Of a stretch of 64,000 bases of DNA, positions 1-10,330 are shown piece by piece. Made by a program: the position numbers and the translations under genes. The stretch lies in contig NC_084816.1 of the NCBI RefSeq assembly GCF_963583255.1, forward strand, positions 16,975,100 to 17,039,099, given 5' to 3'. The stretch is from Pyrus communis. Taxonomy: Eukaryota; Streptophyta; Magnoliopsida; Rosales; Rosaceae. How positions within the stretch are numbered: the stretch's first letter is position 1; every line of letters begins with the position of its first letter. A model generated the notes under the pieces. The model was not told where the DNA came from. It saw only the letters and a program-made list of their open reading frames with translations, and did no database searches.

Positions 1-531
1 GATGATGCACTGTGGGCATATCGTACGGCATACAAAACACCCATTGGGATGTCACCTTTTCGGCTCGTCTATGGTAAGCCATGTCATTTGCCCGTAGAGT
101 TAGAGCACAAGGCACATTGGGCCGTGAAGATTTTCAACATGGACATAGATGCAGCGGGAGTTCATAGGAAGCTCCAATTGAATGAACTTGAGGAGATTCG
201 GAATGAAGCCTATGAGAATGCCCGGATGTACAAAGCCAAGACCAAAGCATTCCATGATAAAATGATTCGAACCAAGACCTTCACAGTTGGGCAGAAAGTG
301 TTACTTTTTAACTCTCGCCTACGTTTGTTTCCTGGTAAGTTGCGTTCTAAATGGATTGGCCCGTTTGTTGTTACTAATGTTTTCCCTCATGGTGCAGTGC
401 AAATCAAAAGTTCAAGGACGCAGCAAGAATTCAAAGTGAATGGGCATCGATTGAAGCCCTATTACGAGATGTTTGAGGAGCATGTCGTGGAGGAGGTACC
501 CCTCCATGCCGTGGAACCTAGTCAAGCTTAA
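1..531 (+). CDS. Ty3/gypsy (Athila/Tat-type) integrase, C-terminal part
   Basis: The frame is open from base 1, so the gene begins upstream of the window; it ends at the TAA at 529-531. It encodes the end of a retroviral-type integrase, the enzyme that inserts element cDNA into the host chromosome. Seen: the block around [17 protein letters not shown] just after the catalytic core, then the [17 protein letters not shown] segment and the C-terminal DNA-binding part ([20 protein letters not shown], then GPF and the HRLKPYY end). It shows no stops or frameshifts, unlike the related copy at 7203-9969, so this element decayed less. The catalytic D, D and E residues lie outside the window. Confidence 0.88.
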   Translation, partial: DDALWAYRTAYKTPIGMSPFRLVYGKPCHLPVELEHKAHWAVKIFNMDIDAAGVHRKLQLNELEEIRNEAYENARMYKAKTKAFHDKMIRTKTFTVGQKVLLFNSRLRLFPGKLRSKWIGPFVVTNVFPHGAVQIKSSRTQQEFKVNGHRLKPYYEMFEEHVVEEVPLHAVEPSQA

Positions 532-721
532 ACGGAGGTACCGTCCGGCTGCAAGACGTAAAAGAAAGCGCTTCGTGGGAGGCAACCCATGCATCCGAAT
601 AGAGAAGAACTTGGAAAACCCTTTAAGAGACTTATTTTTATTCCTTTCTTTTTCTTTACTGCCTTTACTTTGCTTTCTTTCTCGTATTTGTTTATTTGCT
701 TGCTCTGTTGTGACTTTTTTT

Positions 722-890
722 CGCTTAAAACATTGAGGACAAAGTTTGATTTAAGTGTGGGGGGGTAAACAATTTGTATTTGCATGAATTTCGTGGGATT
801 TATTCACCTATCACTTAGAATGTTGTTTCTTGCTGTTTTAAGCGTTTTTAGAGTGTTTTAGTGTGTTTTATAGTGTCTTGGTATAAAACT
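722..890 (+). repeat. Direct repeat, left copy (partner near 3165-3330)
   Basis: The stretch from the AAAACATTGAGGACAA box through the G-tract to TTCTTGCTGTTTTAAGCG and TTTTTAGAGTGTTTT is found again, with scattered substitutions, at about 3165-3330. A shorter degenerate third copy of its first part is at about 1017-1058. The two main copies bracket the antisense-ORF segment. That segment may have been acquired or duplicated as a cassette. Confidence 0.7.
753..765 (+). other. Polypurine-tract-like motif, first copy
   Basis: AAGTGTGGGGGGG lies about 220 bp after the integrase stop, preceded by ACATTGAGGACAA and TTTGATTT. The same arrangement recurs at 3198-3210, and a shorter form at 4026-4038. 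Plus-strand priming normally uses the tract directly before the LTR, here the one at 4842-4852. This upstream copy is therefore a duplicated or secondary tract. Confidence 0.6.
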
Positions 891-903
891 CCGAAAATTT
901 GAT

Positions 904-911
<8 letters not shown>

Positions 912-941
<30 letters not shown>
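912..941 (+). repeat. Poly(A) homopolymer, 30 bp
   Basis: An uninterrupted run of 30 A inside the 3' region of element A. A second run, also of about 30 A, is at 4070-4099. Exact length may be affected by sequencing or assembly. Confidence 0.7.
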
Positions 942-943
<2 letters not shown>

Positions 944-1092
944 CTTTTCTTTGTTGCTATTTTGTTTCTGCCTTGTTAGGTTGTTTAGTTGTTATTGTTT
1001 GTTTGTTTATTAATTGTGTGAGTCTATGATTGTAACATTGAGAAAATGTTTGATTTATTGATAGGCACTGTTAAACAAAGAAAGATGGTGCT

Positions 1093-1785
1093 TCATAAAG
1101 GTTGTTTGCTTGAGGCCCCACTACGTGGCTTTACTCTTGGAGCGGAAGGCGTAGGAGCGGAAGGCGTAGGAACAGAAGGCATCGGAGCAGAAGGCGTAGG
1201 AACAGAAGGCATCGGAGCGGGAGGCATCGAAGATAGAGCATTCCAGGCCTCAATACTTGGCCAAGCGCTGGATGAGCCAGGAAAAAGGTGCCTCTGGAGG
1301 AAAGACGAAAACCTTTGACGGTCACTGTGAATCCGACCTTCAGACTCTTGCAGCTCATCAAGCTTCCTCTTCATGCCCGTCGAATAGTTGTTTGCAAGCA
1401 CATGCAAACTTCTATTCTCATACTTCAGCTGCTGGATCTCCTGCTTGAGACTTTCCACCTCTGCCATCAATGATTCCACCTGACGGGAGCGGGCAAGCAG
1501 GCGTTGGCCCATGTTGGACACAGAACTCGCACACTGAACACTAAGTGCGAGGGACTCTTGAACGGCCAACTCATCGGACCGTCCTGACAGCAGCCTACTA
1601 TCTTTCGGAGTGAGGAGGTTCCTAGCTACTATTGTAGCTGTTGTGGCGTCCTGCATCACGGAGTCTTCACCTGTGAGAGGACCGTTAGAAGAAAAGAAAG
1701 AAGGGCGCCATACGTTACCTTGACGCGGCGCGGCCGCATCACTGCTAAGGCTCAATTCCAAGCTAAGGTTCGATGAGTTTGCCAT
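1093..1785 (-). CDS. Antisense extra ORF (aORF) of the Athila/Tat element, coiled-coil protein
   Basis: A 230-codon ORF opposite in direction to pol, lying between integrase and the 3' LTR. Features seen: an S/L-rich start (MANSSNLSLELSLSSD); a strongly heptad-like stretch at about residues 95-165 (SRQVESLMAEVESLKQEIQ, then a KRKLDELQESEGR segment), predicted coiled coil; and a Pro-rich C-terminus of repeated P-S/T-x-P-x-P units encoded by a 15-bp tandem repeat. Antisense extra ORFs in this position are known from Tat-lineage plant elements and their role is unresolved. No signal peptide or enzymatic motif is visible. The clean 690-nt frame argues for recent selection or a young insertion. 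Confidence 0.62.
   Translation of the reverse strand: MANSSNLSLELSLSSDAAAPRQGNVWRPSFFSSNGPLTGEDSVMQDATTATIVARNLLTPKDSRLLSGRSDELAVQESLALSVQCASSVSNMGQRLLARSRQVESLMAEVESLKQEIQQLKYENRSLHVLANNYSTGMKRKLDELQESEGRIHSDRQRFSSFLQRHLFPGSSSAWPSIEAWNALSSMPPAPMPSVPTPSAPMPSVPTPSAPTPSAPRVKPRSGASSKQPL
1139..1229 (+). repeat. 15-bp tandem repeat inside the antisense ORF
   Basis: About six units built on GGAGCGGAAGGCGTA and GGAACAGAAGGCATC variants. Because the unit is a multiple of three, length change does not break the frame. On the minus strand it encodes the PSAP/PSVPT-type repeats at the protein's C-terminus. Confidence 0.85.
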
Positions 1786-1957
1786 TTTTCAAAAGTGTTC
1801 AAAGAGAAGGGATGGAGTTAAATTTCAAAGGGCCGGAGTCGATTTTCAAGAATGGGAAATCTTCAGAGTGTGTTTGTTGTGGTGATCGATAGCTCAATAA
1901 AAAAGCCAAGGCGACGCGTCCACCAATTCAAAAAGCCAGATTTTCCGGCGTAATTTA

Positions 1958-2130
1958 GGCGACGCGTTCTCGGCTTTTCAGAAGACGCGTCAACTTTGTC
2001 AAAAGATTTCTTCTTTTCAGACAACACGTGGAGACCATCATCACAACTACACATCTTTAGCCGACAAGCGCAAAGTTCGGCGACGCTTTCTCGGCTTTTC
2101 AGAAGACGCGTGCAGCTTTGTCAAAAGGAG
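1958..2130. repeat. Imperfect direct repeat of ~48 bp upstream of the antisense ORF
   Basis: GGCGACGCGTTCTCGGCTTT at 1958 and its variant GGCGACGCTTTCTCGGCTTT at about 2082 each continue into TCAGAAGACGCGT and CTTTGTCAAAAG. Spacing is about 124 bp. A third, weaker GGCGACGCGTCCACC copy is near 1910. The GC-rich, ACGCGT-containing texture differs from the AT-rich surroundings. Confidence 0.7.
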
Positions 2131-2305
2131 CCGCATCTGCACTACCACGTGTCGTTCAGAAAGCGAAGGGGCGCCTGCTCAGAAATCGAAGAGGCGTGTT
2201 CAGAGATCGAAGAGGCGCCATTATTTCAAAAAGCCGGATTTGCGGGATCAAAACGTTTGTCGACAAAGGTAAAAAAATACCACCACTTGATATTATCTCT
2301 ATATA
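2025..2305 (+). promoter_or_regulatory. Candidate promoter: paired G-boxes and a TATA box
   Basis: Two perfect CACGTG G-boxes (2025-2030 and 2146-2151) sit in the ~124-bp repeat. They are followed at 2300-2305 by TATATA in the plant-like context TCTCTATATATG. This resembles a plant Pol II promoter reading rightward, away from the antisense ORF; G-boxes act in either direction, so they could also serve the ORF at 1093-1785. No convincing coding region follows. Inferred from motifs only. Confidence 0.4.
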
Positions 2306-3164
2306 TGTCGACCTTCGTCTTTTATGGCAGGGCAAACCTGAAGAAAATGCCCAACTCTCCCTCACCTCTGAGGGCGCACTCCCAGCAAAGCCTTTTGAAA
2401 TACTCAATTCTTTCTTCTTCCCCAAAGATGATACCAGATGCCTGGAGTACATATGACCCAGGAGGAAACGGCGGATTGAAACATGTGCTGATTCATTCAC
2501 CGCTTCTTCAAAAGCAAAGGTATCTCATATCATCAAGGTCAAAAGCAAAGGTATCTCATATCATGCCCTTTCCCTGTCTTTTTCTTTGTCCTTGTTCTTA
2601 CTCGCATGGCAAAGTAAACGAAGCAATCAGCCGGCACTTGGAGTCAGTCTTCCGATCTGGAGCCAACTGCCTGGAATCTATTCCTGATTGCTTACCTAGC
2701 GTTGCTCTCGAGTAGTCATCTTCAACGGTTGATACACTTCCGGAGAAGGGACCACTTCTGCAAAGGGGAGCGAGTAAGGCAAGTGAAAATGATACATTGA
2801 AGCATGTGGAGACAAACATAGGCTGAGTTATCCTCCAACCCTTTTCAATACGAATTGGAAAGATTGAACAAAGAAACAGACCAAAGGGGTAAGCTCAGAC
2901 CTTCGGGGGAGACCAAAAAAACCATCCTGCTGCCCAGTTCAAGAAGTAGCACAAAGGAAAATCAACGATGGGCAGAAACCAGTTCAAGAGTAAGCCTGTG
3001 GAATCACAAAGATCAAAGCCTCAATGCAATTACCAAGGAGAAGATGGAATTTACACTCTATAACCAGATTTGCGTCTCTAAACTCTTCTCTTTGTTAATT
3101 ACATTATGCCATGTTTAGTATGTTTAAGTGCTTTTTGTGTATTTACTTATGCTTTGTGTGAATC
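2306..3164. other. Non-coding part of element A
   Basis: Open frames at 1996-2715, 2118-2456 and 2855-3118 overlap one another or lack domains, and I do not support them as genes. A short direct repeat, AAAGCAAAGGTATCTCATAT, occurs at about 2511 and 2541. Confidence 0.45.
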
Positions 3165-3330
3165 TATGCTTAAAACATTGAGGACAATGTTTGATTTAAG
3201 TGTGGGGGGGTAACTAAGTATATTTGATGCAAATTCGTTGGATTTATTCACCTATCACTTCACATGTTGTTTCTTGCTGTTTTAAGCGTTTTTAGAGTGT
3301 TTTGTCTTAAAAATTCGAAAATCCCATAAA
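3165..3330 (+). repeat. Direct repeat, right copy, with polypurine-like tract at 3198-3210
   Basis: Partner of 722-890. It carries the same AAAACATTGAGGACAA box, TTTGATTT and AAGTGTGGGGGGG, then the TTCTTGCTGTTTTAAGCG segment. Differences between copies are mostly substitutions, so the duplication is not very recent. Confidence 0.7.
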
Positions 3331-4068
3331 AATTTGAAAAATTGTTTTGAAAAACCCAAAAAGAGTTGTTTTAAAGTTGTTTTTGTGTGTGTGTTTGTGT
3401 CTTAGGATACCTTCCAACACAATGATAAGGATTTGGTTTATAATTGCATGACGGTTAGAAAGAGTTATAAACATAGAGAAAAGTTTGATTTACTCTTGGT
3501 ATATGCTTGGTTATGGTTATAATGTATGATTTCACATGCAATCATAAAAGAAAAAAAAAAAATTTCGTTTTTGTAACATGCTTGAAGGAAGGAACTCAAA
3601 CAAACGCTACAACCCTGAGAGACTTGAGCCTATAACGTTCTTTGGAGAGTATAATCTGTGATTTCTTGTTTTCTAAAATCGTTGCATGATCTCATTATTC
3701 TTTGCTTGGTTACTGCTTAGAAGGCGTTTCATCATATAGTTCCAAATGCTAGAACTCATGCCCATTTCATTCAAAGCATGTTATTGATTTGCATAACATA
3801 TATCAAGATGAAGTTGTGTAGTTGCCACCATAGCCAAATAGCCTCGCTTCCCATATTTCGTATATGTTGTAAGTTTTACCCCCGTTGAGCCATGTTAACC
3901 CATGTTCTTTGTTAACCCACTTTATCTTCACCTAACCTAGAATATGACCGTCCTTACCCTTGTTCTTAAAAGATAGTGAGCATGACTTAATTGAATTCCT
4001 TTTGAGTTACATTATGAAAGAAAATAAGTGTGGGGGAGAGAATGTTTAAGTGTTTTTGTTTTGAGATT

Positions 4069-4106
<38 letters not shown>

Positions 4107-4856
4107 GAATAAGTGATTGAAGAAAGGTTCCAAAACACCAATTCTGGGCGTAAATTGTCTAAATTCTCCCTTTTTGTTCAAAAGTTGAGTTTTCATTCAA
4201 AAGTGAATTCTAAGTTGATTCAAATGCTTTGCTCACTATTTCTTTAAGAACCTTTGTTTTCCATATCCCTTCTTTGTTATCCACATACCCCAAGCCCCGT
4301 TACAACCCTTGACTTCTATCTTGAGTGTTGTGTATTTCAATTTGTGGAGTTTGAACTTGGTATGAGCTTATGGTGTCACTGGTTCTCGCGTCTAAGTAGT
4401 AGCATTCCATTCATGAGATCATATCTAAACTTGATTATTAACTCCAGAATTTGCGTTCTTTGTGATACATATATGTGAGTGTCGTTTTCATGTTTACATC
4501 AATCTTCTCACATATGACTAGATTAGGGTGTGTAGTTAGAAAATCTGAGTAAAAATTGAGTGCATATCTTGAAAGAAATTGAGCAAATTCTCTAAGGCAT
4601 GTTACTACATTCAAAACATGGTTTTAAATGCTTAATTGTGAACTAGTATATGGTGACTATGATTAAGAATGTACTTAAGTGTGAAGATGACTAAAATCTG
4701 TGAGAATGATGATTTTTAACATGTCATGTGCATTGGAAATCCCTAAGACGGTTGTTGGAAGGTTTAGGTTGTGTTTTACGTGTTTAGTGTCATTTTGTTT
4801 ATTCGTTTTTATTCTGTTTTGCTCGAGGACTAGCAAAAGCTAAGTGTGGGGGTATT
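3331..4856. other. Element A 3' untranslated region up to the LTR
   Basis: No convincing ORF. It holds another tract, AAGTGTGGGGGAG, at 4026-4038, a run of about 30 A at 4070-4099, and the terminal tract AAGTGTGGGGG at 4842-4852, which lies 4 bp before the LTR and is the likely functional plus-strand primer site. The sequence before it (GCTCGAGGACTAGCAAAAGC) is repeated before the LTR of the second element near 10,297, confirming family membership. Confidence 0.55.
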
Positions 4857-5786
4857 TGATAGGAGCATATTCATGCGACTTAAATGGCTTGTTCTCGTGC
4901 ATTTACGTTATGTTTCTCTCGTTATTTTAGTCCTTTATGCTTCTTTTGTGTGTTTTCAGGTTCTAAGGGCCTAGGGAGCAAGTAAGTGCATTTTGAGGCC
5001 ATTTGGAGCATTTTTGGGCATGGATTGGATAGCTTATCCATAGAGCCAAGAGGATGGACGAATTTGAAGGCCTTGTATGCACTTGAAGACACAAAACAAT
5101 GGCCCTAACCCAATCACATAACACATTATGCCATACAAACCAACCTATTTTAGGCCCATTCTATGTACTTAAACCCTAGCCCTTTAAACTAGTTCATTTA
5201 TCACTTATCAAACCATTCACTTATCACTCACCACATATCATTCACTTATCACTTAACATATCATTCATTTATTTCACTTCCATACTCCTCTTAATTCCAC
5301 ATGCATTCTCACACATGCACATCATTCACTCACATTTCCACCATTCATTCTTTATTCCTTTCCAAACATCTCACATGCATTTCCACCTTCCTACTTCATC
5401 ATTTCACCACATTCTCCCTCTTTAACTCACATGCATTCATCATAATTCACAACACAAAACAACTTCATTGCCGTGGGTTCCCATTTCCTTTCCAAACATC
5501 TCACATGCATTTCTTCATTATTTCCTAACCCTACATGCATTATTTATTGCATCTTCACATGCATTCACACACACTTTACACATTCAAACCGTGAGCTCCC
5601 ATTCCTATATGCCATTTTCAGATTTCCACCCACTAACCTAGTCATCAACACATGCACTTCCACCTTTCATCCACAATGATTCATGATTCATTCACTTTGC
5701 ATCCTTTAAATCAATCACATACTTTTCCATCATTAATTAGCCACTTGCATCTTAAACAAACAGCCATATGTTCCCTCCACTACTCC

Positions 5787-5794
5787 TATAAATA
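5787..5794 (+). promoter_or_regulatory. LTR TATA box
   Basis: TATAAATA in the context CTCCTATAAATACCCTTG, in a pyrimidine-rich stretch. The second LTR has TATAAATA at the corresponding place (10945-10952). It is the likely core promoter for element transcription. Confidence 0.6.
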
Positions 5795-6007
5795 CCCTTG
5801 CATTCATTCATTCAATTCATATCTCATATTTCCATTCACAACACTTCACACAACACAAATACACATCCATTGCCGCAATTCCCCTTCCATTTTCTGTGCA
5901 GTTTTTCTCCTTCATTGCAGCCACTATCCAACCACTTCCCATCCCTCCAAAACACTTCACATAATCCCCAAAGCTCACCTTAGACCTTGTGCTACAACAA
6001 CGAAGAA

Positions 6008-6187
6008 GAGAAGAGTGCCTAAACGTTCATACAATTCAAGTTTGAGTTGTTGGAATGTTTAGGTGTTTCTTTGATTTCAATGTTTAAATTCAATTTTCTT
6101 TGTTTTGTAATGGAAGAGAAGAGTGCCTAAACGTTCATACAATTCAGTTTGAGTTGTTGGAATGTTTAGGTGTTTCTTTGATTTCAA
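6008..6187 (+). repeat. Tandem duplication within the LTR
   Basis: A ~75-bp segment starting AGAGAAGAGTGCCTAAACG and ending near TGTTTCTTTGATTTCAA occurs twice, about 107 bp apart. The two copies differ by one small indel (AATTCAAGTTTG versus AATTCAGTTTG). It lies downstream of the TATA box in the transcribed part of the LTR. Confidence 0.8.
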
Positions 6188-7202
6188 AGTTATGAGGAAC
6201 TAAACCCCCTTTAGCTAGGGGGTGATTCGAAACTATGTTTATATTTGCAATTTGAATTGATTACGTTTGGTTGGAATTTCATAAGTTGTGGATTCAATTC
6301 GTTTAACTGTTTGATTGATAACTTATTTATGTATGTTCATTGAGATTGCAAGCTTAATTTTCATGCATAAATATGACGCTAGAATATAAGTGAATTTCAC
6401 CTAATCGCTATGAACTTATATTCACAAGTAGTGGAGGTTGCTTATAATCGCGTTAAACGAATTCTTGGCATAAGTTTCATGCGTATTCCATAGTAACGAA
6501 TGCCTCATCGATGTTTATGATTTCCGTTGAACTTAATGATCTTTGTTGAATGTCTCTATCATGCGTATTCCATAGTTAGGGACTTTGATTAAGAATAATT
6601 TGGTTGTAATGCGTATTCCATTCAATCCAACAAATTTAGGGAAATCTGAAAGTTAATCTAAGCGGATCTAATTAACTTGGAGCATTGAGTTTCACAACTT
6701 ATCGAAAGACCAACTGAGAATCAATTTTGTTTGCAAGTGTAACATGTGTGGAGAAGAACCCCTTGGCTATTCCATCATCCATATTTTTTTATCACATTCA
6801 TATTTACATTTTGCCTTTAATTATATTCTGTCTTTTTAATTTAATATCGTCCAACCACAATTCCCCCCCCCCTATTTTGTTAAGTCTTAATCATTCGTAT
6901 TTGTTTTATTTTTGTATCTTTAAGCTTGTGGAGTCATAAACAATTGCAAATTCGTCTAAATCAAGTTCTAGCTTCTATTTGAGTCAATTTGATTGTTTTA
7001 GACAATTTGAGTTTTTCAAAGCCTTTCTGAGTCATAGTAGTCTTGTTAAGAGTATTTTAATTTAGTTTTTATGTTTTTAAGTCAATTTAGAAGGTTTTAG
7101 CAAGCCCTCCTAATCCCCGGTCTAGAACGATCCCTCACTTATCCATTCTACTACAATTGTCAAACGAGGGTTTAATTTGAGTGTCAAGTAAATCTCGCAT
7201 CA

Positions 7203-9969
7203 GGGATAAGTCCTACAACATGCATGCATCGCATACTTCTAGAGAAGGGGGCTAAACCAACTAAAGAGGCTCAACGTCGACTCAACCCTCCAATGATGGA
7301 AGTTGTGAAGAAAGAGATTATCAAGCTTCTTGATTGTGGAGTGATTTATCCAATTTCGAATAGTCATTGGGTTTCACCAGTTCAAGTTGTTCCAAAGAAA
7401 TATGGCGTCATTGTGGTGAAGAATGAAGAGAACGAGCTTGTGCCCACCCGTATACAAACAAGTTGGAGACTTTGCATCGATTATAGGAAGCTCAACGCGA
7501 CCACAAGGAAAGCTCATTTCCCTTTGCCGTTCATTGATCAAATGCTTGAAAGGTTAGCTGGTCATTCTTTTTTATTGTTTTCTTGATGGTTATTCGGGAT
7601 ATAATCAAATTGTTATAGCTCCAGATGATCAAGAAAATACCACTTTTACTTGTACATTTAGTACTTTTGCTTATCATCGAATGCCATTTGGATTATATAA
7701 TGCACTAGCCACCTTTCAAAGATGCATGGTAAGTATCTTTGCAGATTTTGTTGAGAAAATTATTGAAGTTTTCATGGATGATTTTAGTGTTTTTGGTGAT
7801 TCGTTTAATGATTGTTTACATAATCTCACTTTAATCTTGAAACGATGCATTGAAACTAACCTTGTTTTAAATTGGGGAAAATGTCATTTGATGGTAAAAC
7901 AATGCATAGTTTTGGGTCACATAATTTCAAAAAAGGGAATTGAGGTTGATAAATCAAAAATAGATCTTGTATGCTACTTACCCTCTCCTACTTCGGTGAG
8001 AGAGGTTCGTTCTTTTATTGGACATGCAGGATTCTATAGACGTTTTATAAAGGATTTCTCGAAAATTTCCACACCCCTATGCCGACTTCTCCAAAAGGAT
8101 GTGCCATTTGTGTTCAATGAAGTATATGAGAAGGCTTTCAATCACCTCAAATAGATGCTAACTTCCGCCTTCATCATAGTTCCACCAGATTGGAGTCTTC
8201 CTTTTGAGCTCATGTGTGATGCCTCTGGTTATGCAATAGGAGCTGTTTTAGGCCAAAGGAAGAACAAGCAGCCACATGTCATCTATTATGCATCCCGGAC
8301 CTTGAATGATGCTCAATTGAACTACTCTACCACTGAAAAAGAACTTCTTGTTGTTGTGTTTGCTTTAGATAAGTTTCATTCTTATTTACTTGGCACTAAA
8401 GTTATTGTTTTTTCTGACCATGCAGCATTGAAGTACTTATTCACTAAGAAAGAGGCCAAACCAAGGCTAATTCGCTGGATGCTTCTCCTCCAAGAGTTCG
8501 ATATTGAAATTAGAGACAAGAAAGGAAGTGAAAACGTGGTGGCTGACCACTTGAGTCGTTTGGTGCACAATGAGGAGTCCTTATCCATCCAAGAGACGTT
8601 CCCAGATGAGCAACTGTTGTCCATTGAGGTAAGTGAACCATGGTATGCTGATTTGGTGAATTATTTAGTGACTAAACAAGTTCCAAACACCCTAAATAAG
8701 CACCAACGTGATAAACTCAAAAAGGACGCACGATTTTATGTGTGGGATGACCCATATTTGTGGAAATATTGCTCTGATTAGATTCTTCGTAGGTGTGTGC
8801 ATGATTCTGAGTTTAATTCAATTTTAACTTTCTGTCACACTTATGCATGTGGGGCTCACTTGGGCACACAACGCATAACCCTTAAGGTGTTAGAATGTGA
8901 ATTTTATTGGCCTACTATCTTTAAGGATGCTAGAACATTTTGCATAACATGTGATTGTTGCCAAAGAACAGGAAACATAGGTCAAAGAGACCAAATACCA
9001 CAAACATCCATTTTCTCTGTCCAAATTTTTGATGTTTGGGGCATTGATTTCATGGGTCATTTTCCTCCCTCGCATGGTTTCAATTATATTTTGCTTACGG
9101 TTGATTATGTGTCGAAATGGGTGGAAGCAAAAGCAACCCGTACTAACGATTCCAAAGTGGTTGCAGATTTTGTTAAAACTAATATCTTTTCTAGATTTGG
9201 GATGCCTAAAGTGCTCATAAGTGATGGAGGTTCTCATTTTTGCAATCGAACCATCGAGGCGTTGCTCAAGTAATATAATGTCACGCATAAGGTTTCAACA
9301 CCTTATCATCCCCAAACAAGTGGCCAAGCCGAGGTTTCGAATAGAGAAATCAAGCAGATTTTGGAGAAAACCGTTGGACCAACTCGGAAAGATTGGAGCT
9401 TGCGTTTGGATGATGCACTATGGGCATATCGTACAACTTACAAAACATCCATTGGCATGTCCTCATTTCGGCTTATCTATGGCAAATCGTGCCATCTTCC
9501 CGTGGAATTAGAGCACAAGGCGCATTGGGCTGTCAAAACATTCAACATGGACATAGATGCGGCTGGAATTCATAGAAAGCTTCAATTGAATGAACTTGAA
9601 GAGATTAGGCATGAGGCTTATGAGAATGGTCGTATTTACAAGGAGAAAACAAAGGCATTCCATGACAAGATGATTCGTAGCAAGACATTCTCAAAAGGGC
9701 AGAAAGTGTTACTTTTCAACTCCCGCCTTCGATTGTTTCTCGGTAAGTTACGTTCTAAATGAATTGATCCTTTTGTTGTTACTAATGTTTTTCCTTATGG
9801 TGCAGTCCAAATTCAAAGTTTAAAGACCAGACAAGAATTCAAAGTGAATAGACACCGCTTGAAGCCTTACTACAACCTTTTTGAGGAGCATGTGGTGGAG
9901 CAAATCCCCTCCATGTCGTGGGCTCCAATGAAGCTTAAAGAGAGGTATCGTCCAGCTAGAAGATGTTAA
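7203..9969 (+). pseudogene. Decayed Athila/Tat-type pol: RT, RNase H, integrase
   Basis: Reads in order as reverse transcriptase (CMHRILLEKGAKPTKEAQRR, WRLCIDYRKLN, PLPFIDQML; catalytic FMDDF near 7777), RNase H ([40 protein letters not shown]), integrase zinc finger (H...H...CITCDCC) and core ([25 protein letters not shown]). Breaks: one extra T in the T-run at about 7568-7573 shifts the frame inside RT, and there are in-frame stops at 8152-8154, 8779-8781, 9271-9273 and 9760-9762. After the shift a single frame runs to the TAA at 9967-9969. gag, protease and the RT start are missing because the LTR joins directly at codon GISPTTC. It cannot encode active enzymes. Confidence 0.92.
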
Positions 9970-10330
9970 AGCAAGCGCTTCTTGGGAGGCAACCCATGCA
10001 TAATAAAGAAGACCTAGGTTTTGCTCAAGTGGTGACTGCTCAAGTGTAATCCAACGAAAACCTCCCCCACACTTGTTTTTCTGCAAAATGTAGATAAAAA
10101 GGAATTCCCTCTAAGTCATACTTCACTATCCTTTAAGAACAAGGGTATGGATAGTCCTATACTAGGCTAGGTAAGGATAATGTGGGCTAACAAAGAAAAT
10201 AGGCTAGATAAGGCTAGATAAGGTTTTAAGTGTTTGCTCAAGTGTAAAGAGAGCAAAAATCTTTGCATTGGAAATCCCTTGTTTGTTTTGTTTTGCTCGA
10301 GGACTAGCAAAAGCTAAGTGTGGGGGAATC
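9970..10330. other. Element B 3' untranslated region
   Basis: Short spacer after the pol stop with no ORF of note. It contains GCTCGAGGACTAGCAAAAGC followed by the terminal polypurine tract at 10316-10327. A small tandem, GGCTAGATAA twice, lies near 10202-10222. Confidence 0.6.

Larger units (their letters stand above)
532..1092. other. Element A 3' region without convincing ORF
   Basis: AT-rich, T-rich transcript-like sequence following integrase. It contains the G-rich tract and the 30-A run described separately. Short ORFs here (for example 473-736) lack any recognisable domain and overlap integrase out of frame. Confidence 0.5.
1..7202 (+). mobile_element. Athila/Tat-type LTR retrotransposon A, 3' portion with LTR
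   Basis: Order on the + strand: integrase end, a long non-pol region holding an antisense ORF, the final polypurine tract AAGTGTGGGGG at 4842-4852, then an LTR. A long 3' region and the AAGTGTGGGGG tract are typical of the Athila/Tat branch of Ty3/gypsy elements. gag, protease and RT would lie left of the window. After the LTR there is no host DNA but the middle of another pol, so the 3' edge of A is a composite joint, not a clean insertion end. Confidence 0.75.
4857..7202 (+). repeat. LTR of element A (2.35 kb)
   Basis: Starts TGATAGGAGCATATT right after the polypurine tract and ends in CTCGCATCA, so the ends are TGAT...ATCA inverted. The LTR at 10331-11425 shares the starts (AGGAGCATATT, ATGCGACTTA), an internal GGATGGACGAA block and the ends (CCCCGG, CTAGAACGATCCCT, GAGGGTTTAATT). 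The two differ by many substitutions and by a ~780-bp segment, so they are not the two LTRs of one young insertion. The pyrimidine-rich 5100-5990 part contains short open frames that I do not regard as genes. Confidence 0.8.

Noticed and set aside
1996..2715. 239-codon plus-strand ORF downstream of the antisense ORF
   Set aside because: It begins before the candidate TATA box, overlaps another frame and contains internal short repeats; no domain seen.
5652..6062. 136-codon ORF in the first LTR
   Set aside because: Pyrimidine-rich LTR sequence gives His/Pro/Ser-rich translation in two frames; no homology recognised and it overlaps the LTR promoter region.
7681..8154. Active reverse transcriptase
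   Set aside because: FMDDF is present, but an upstream frameshift and downstream stops break the polyprotein.
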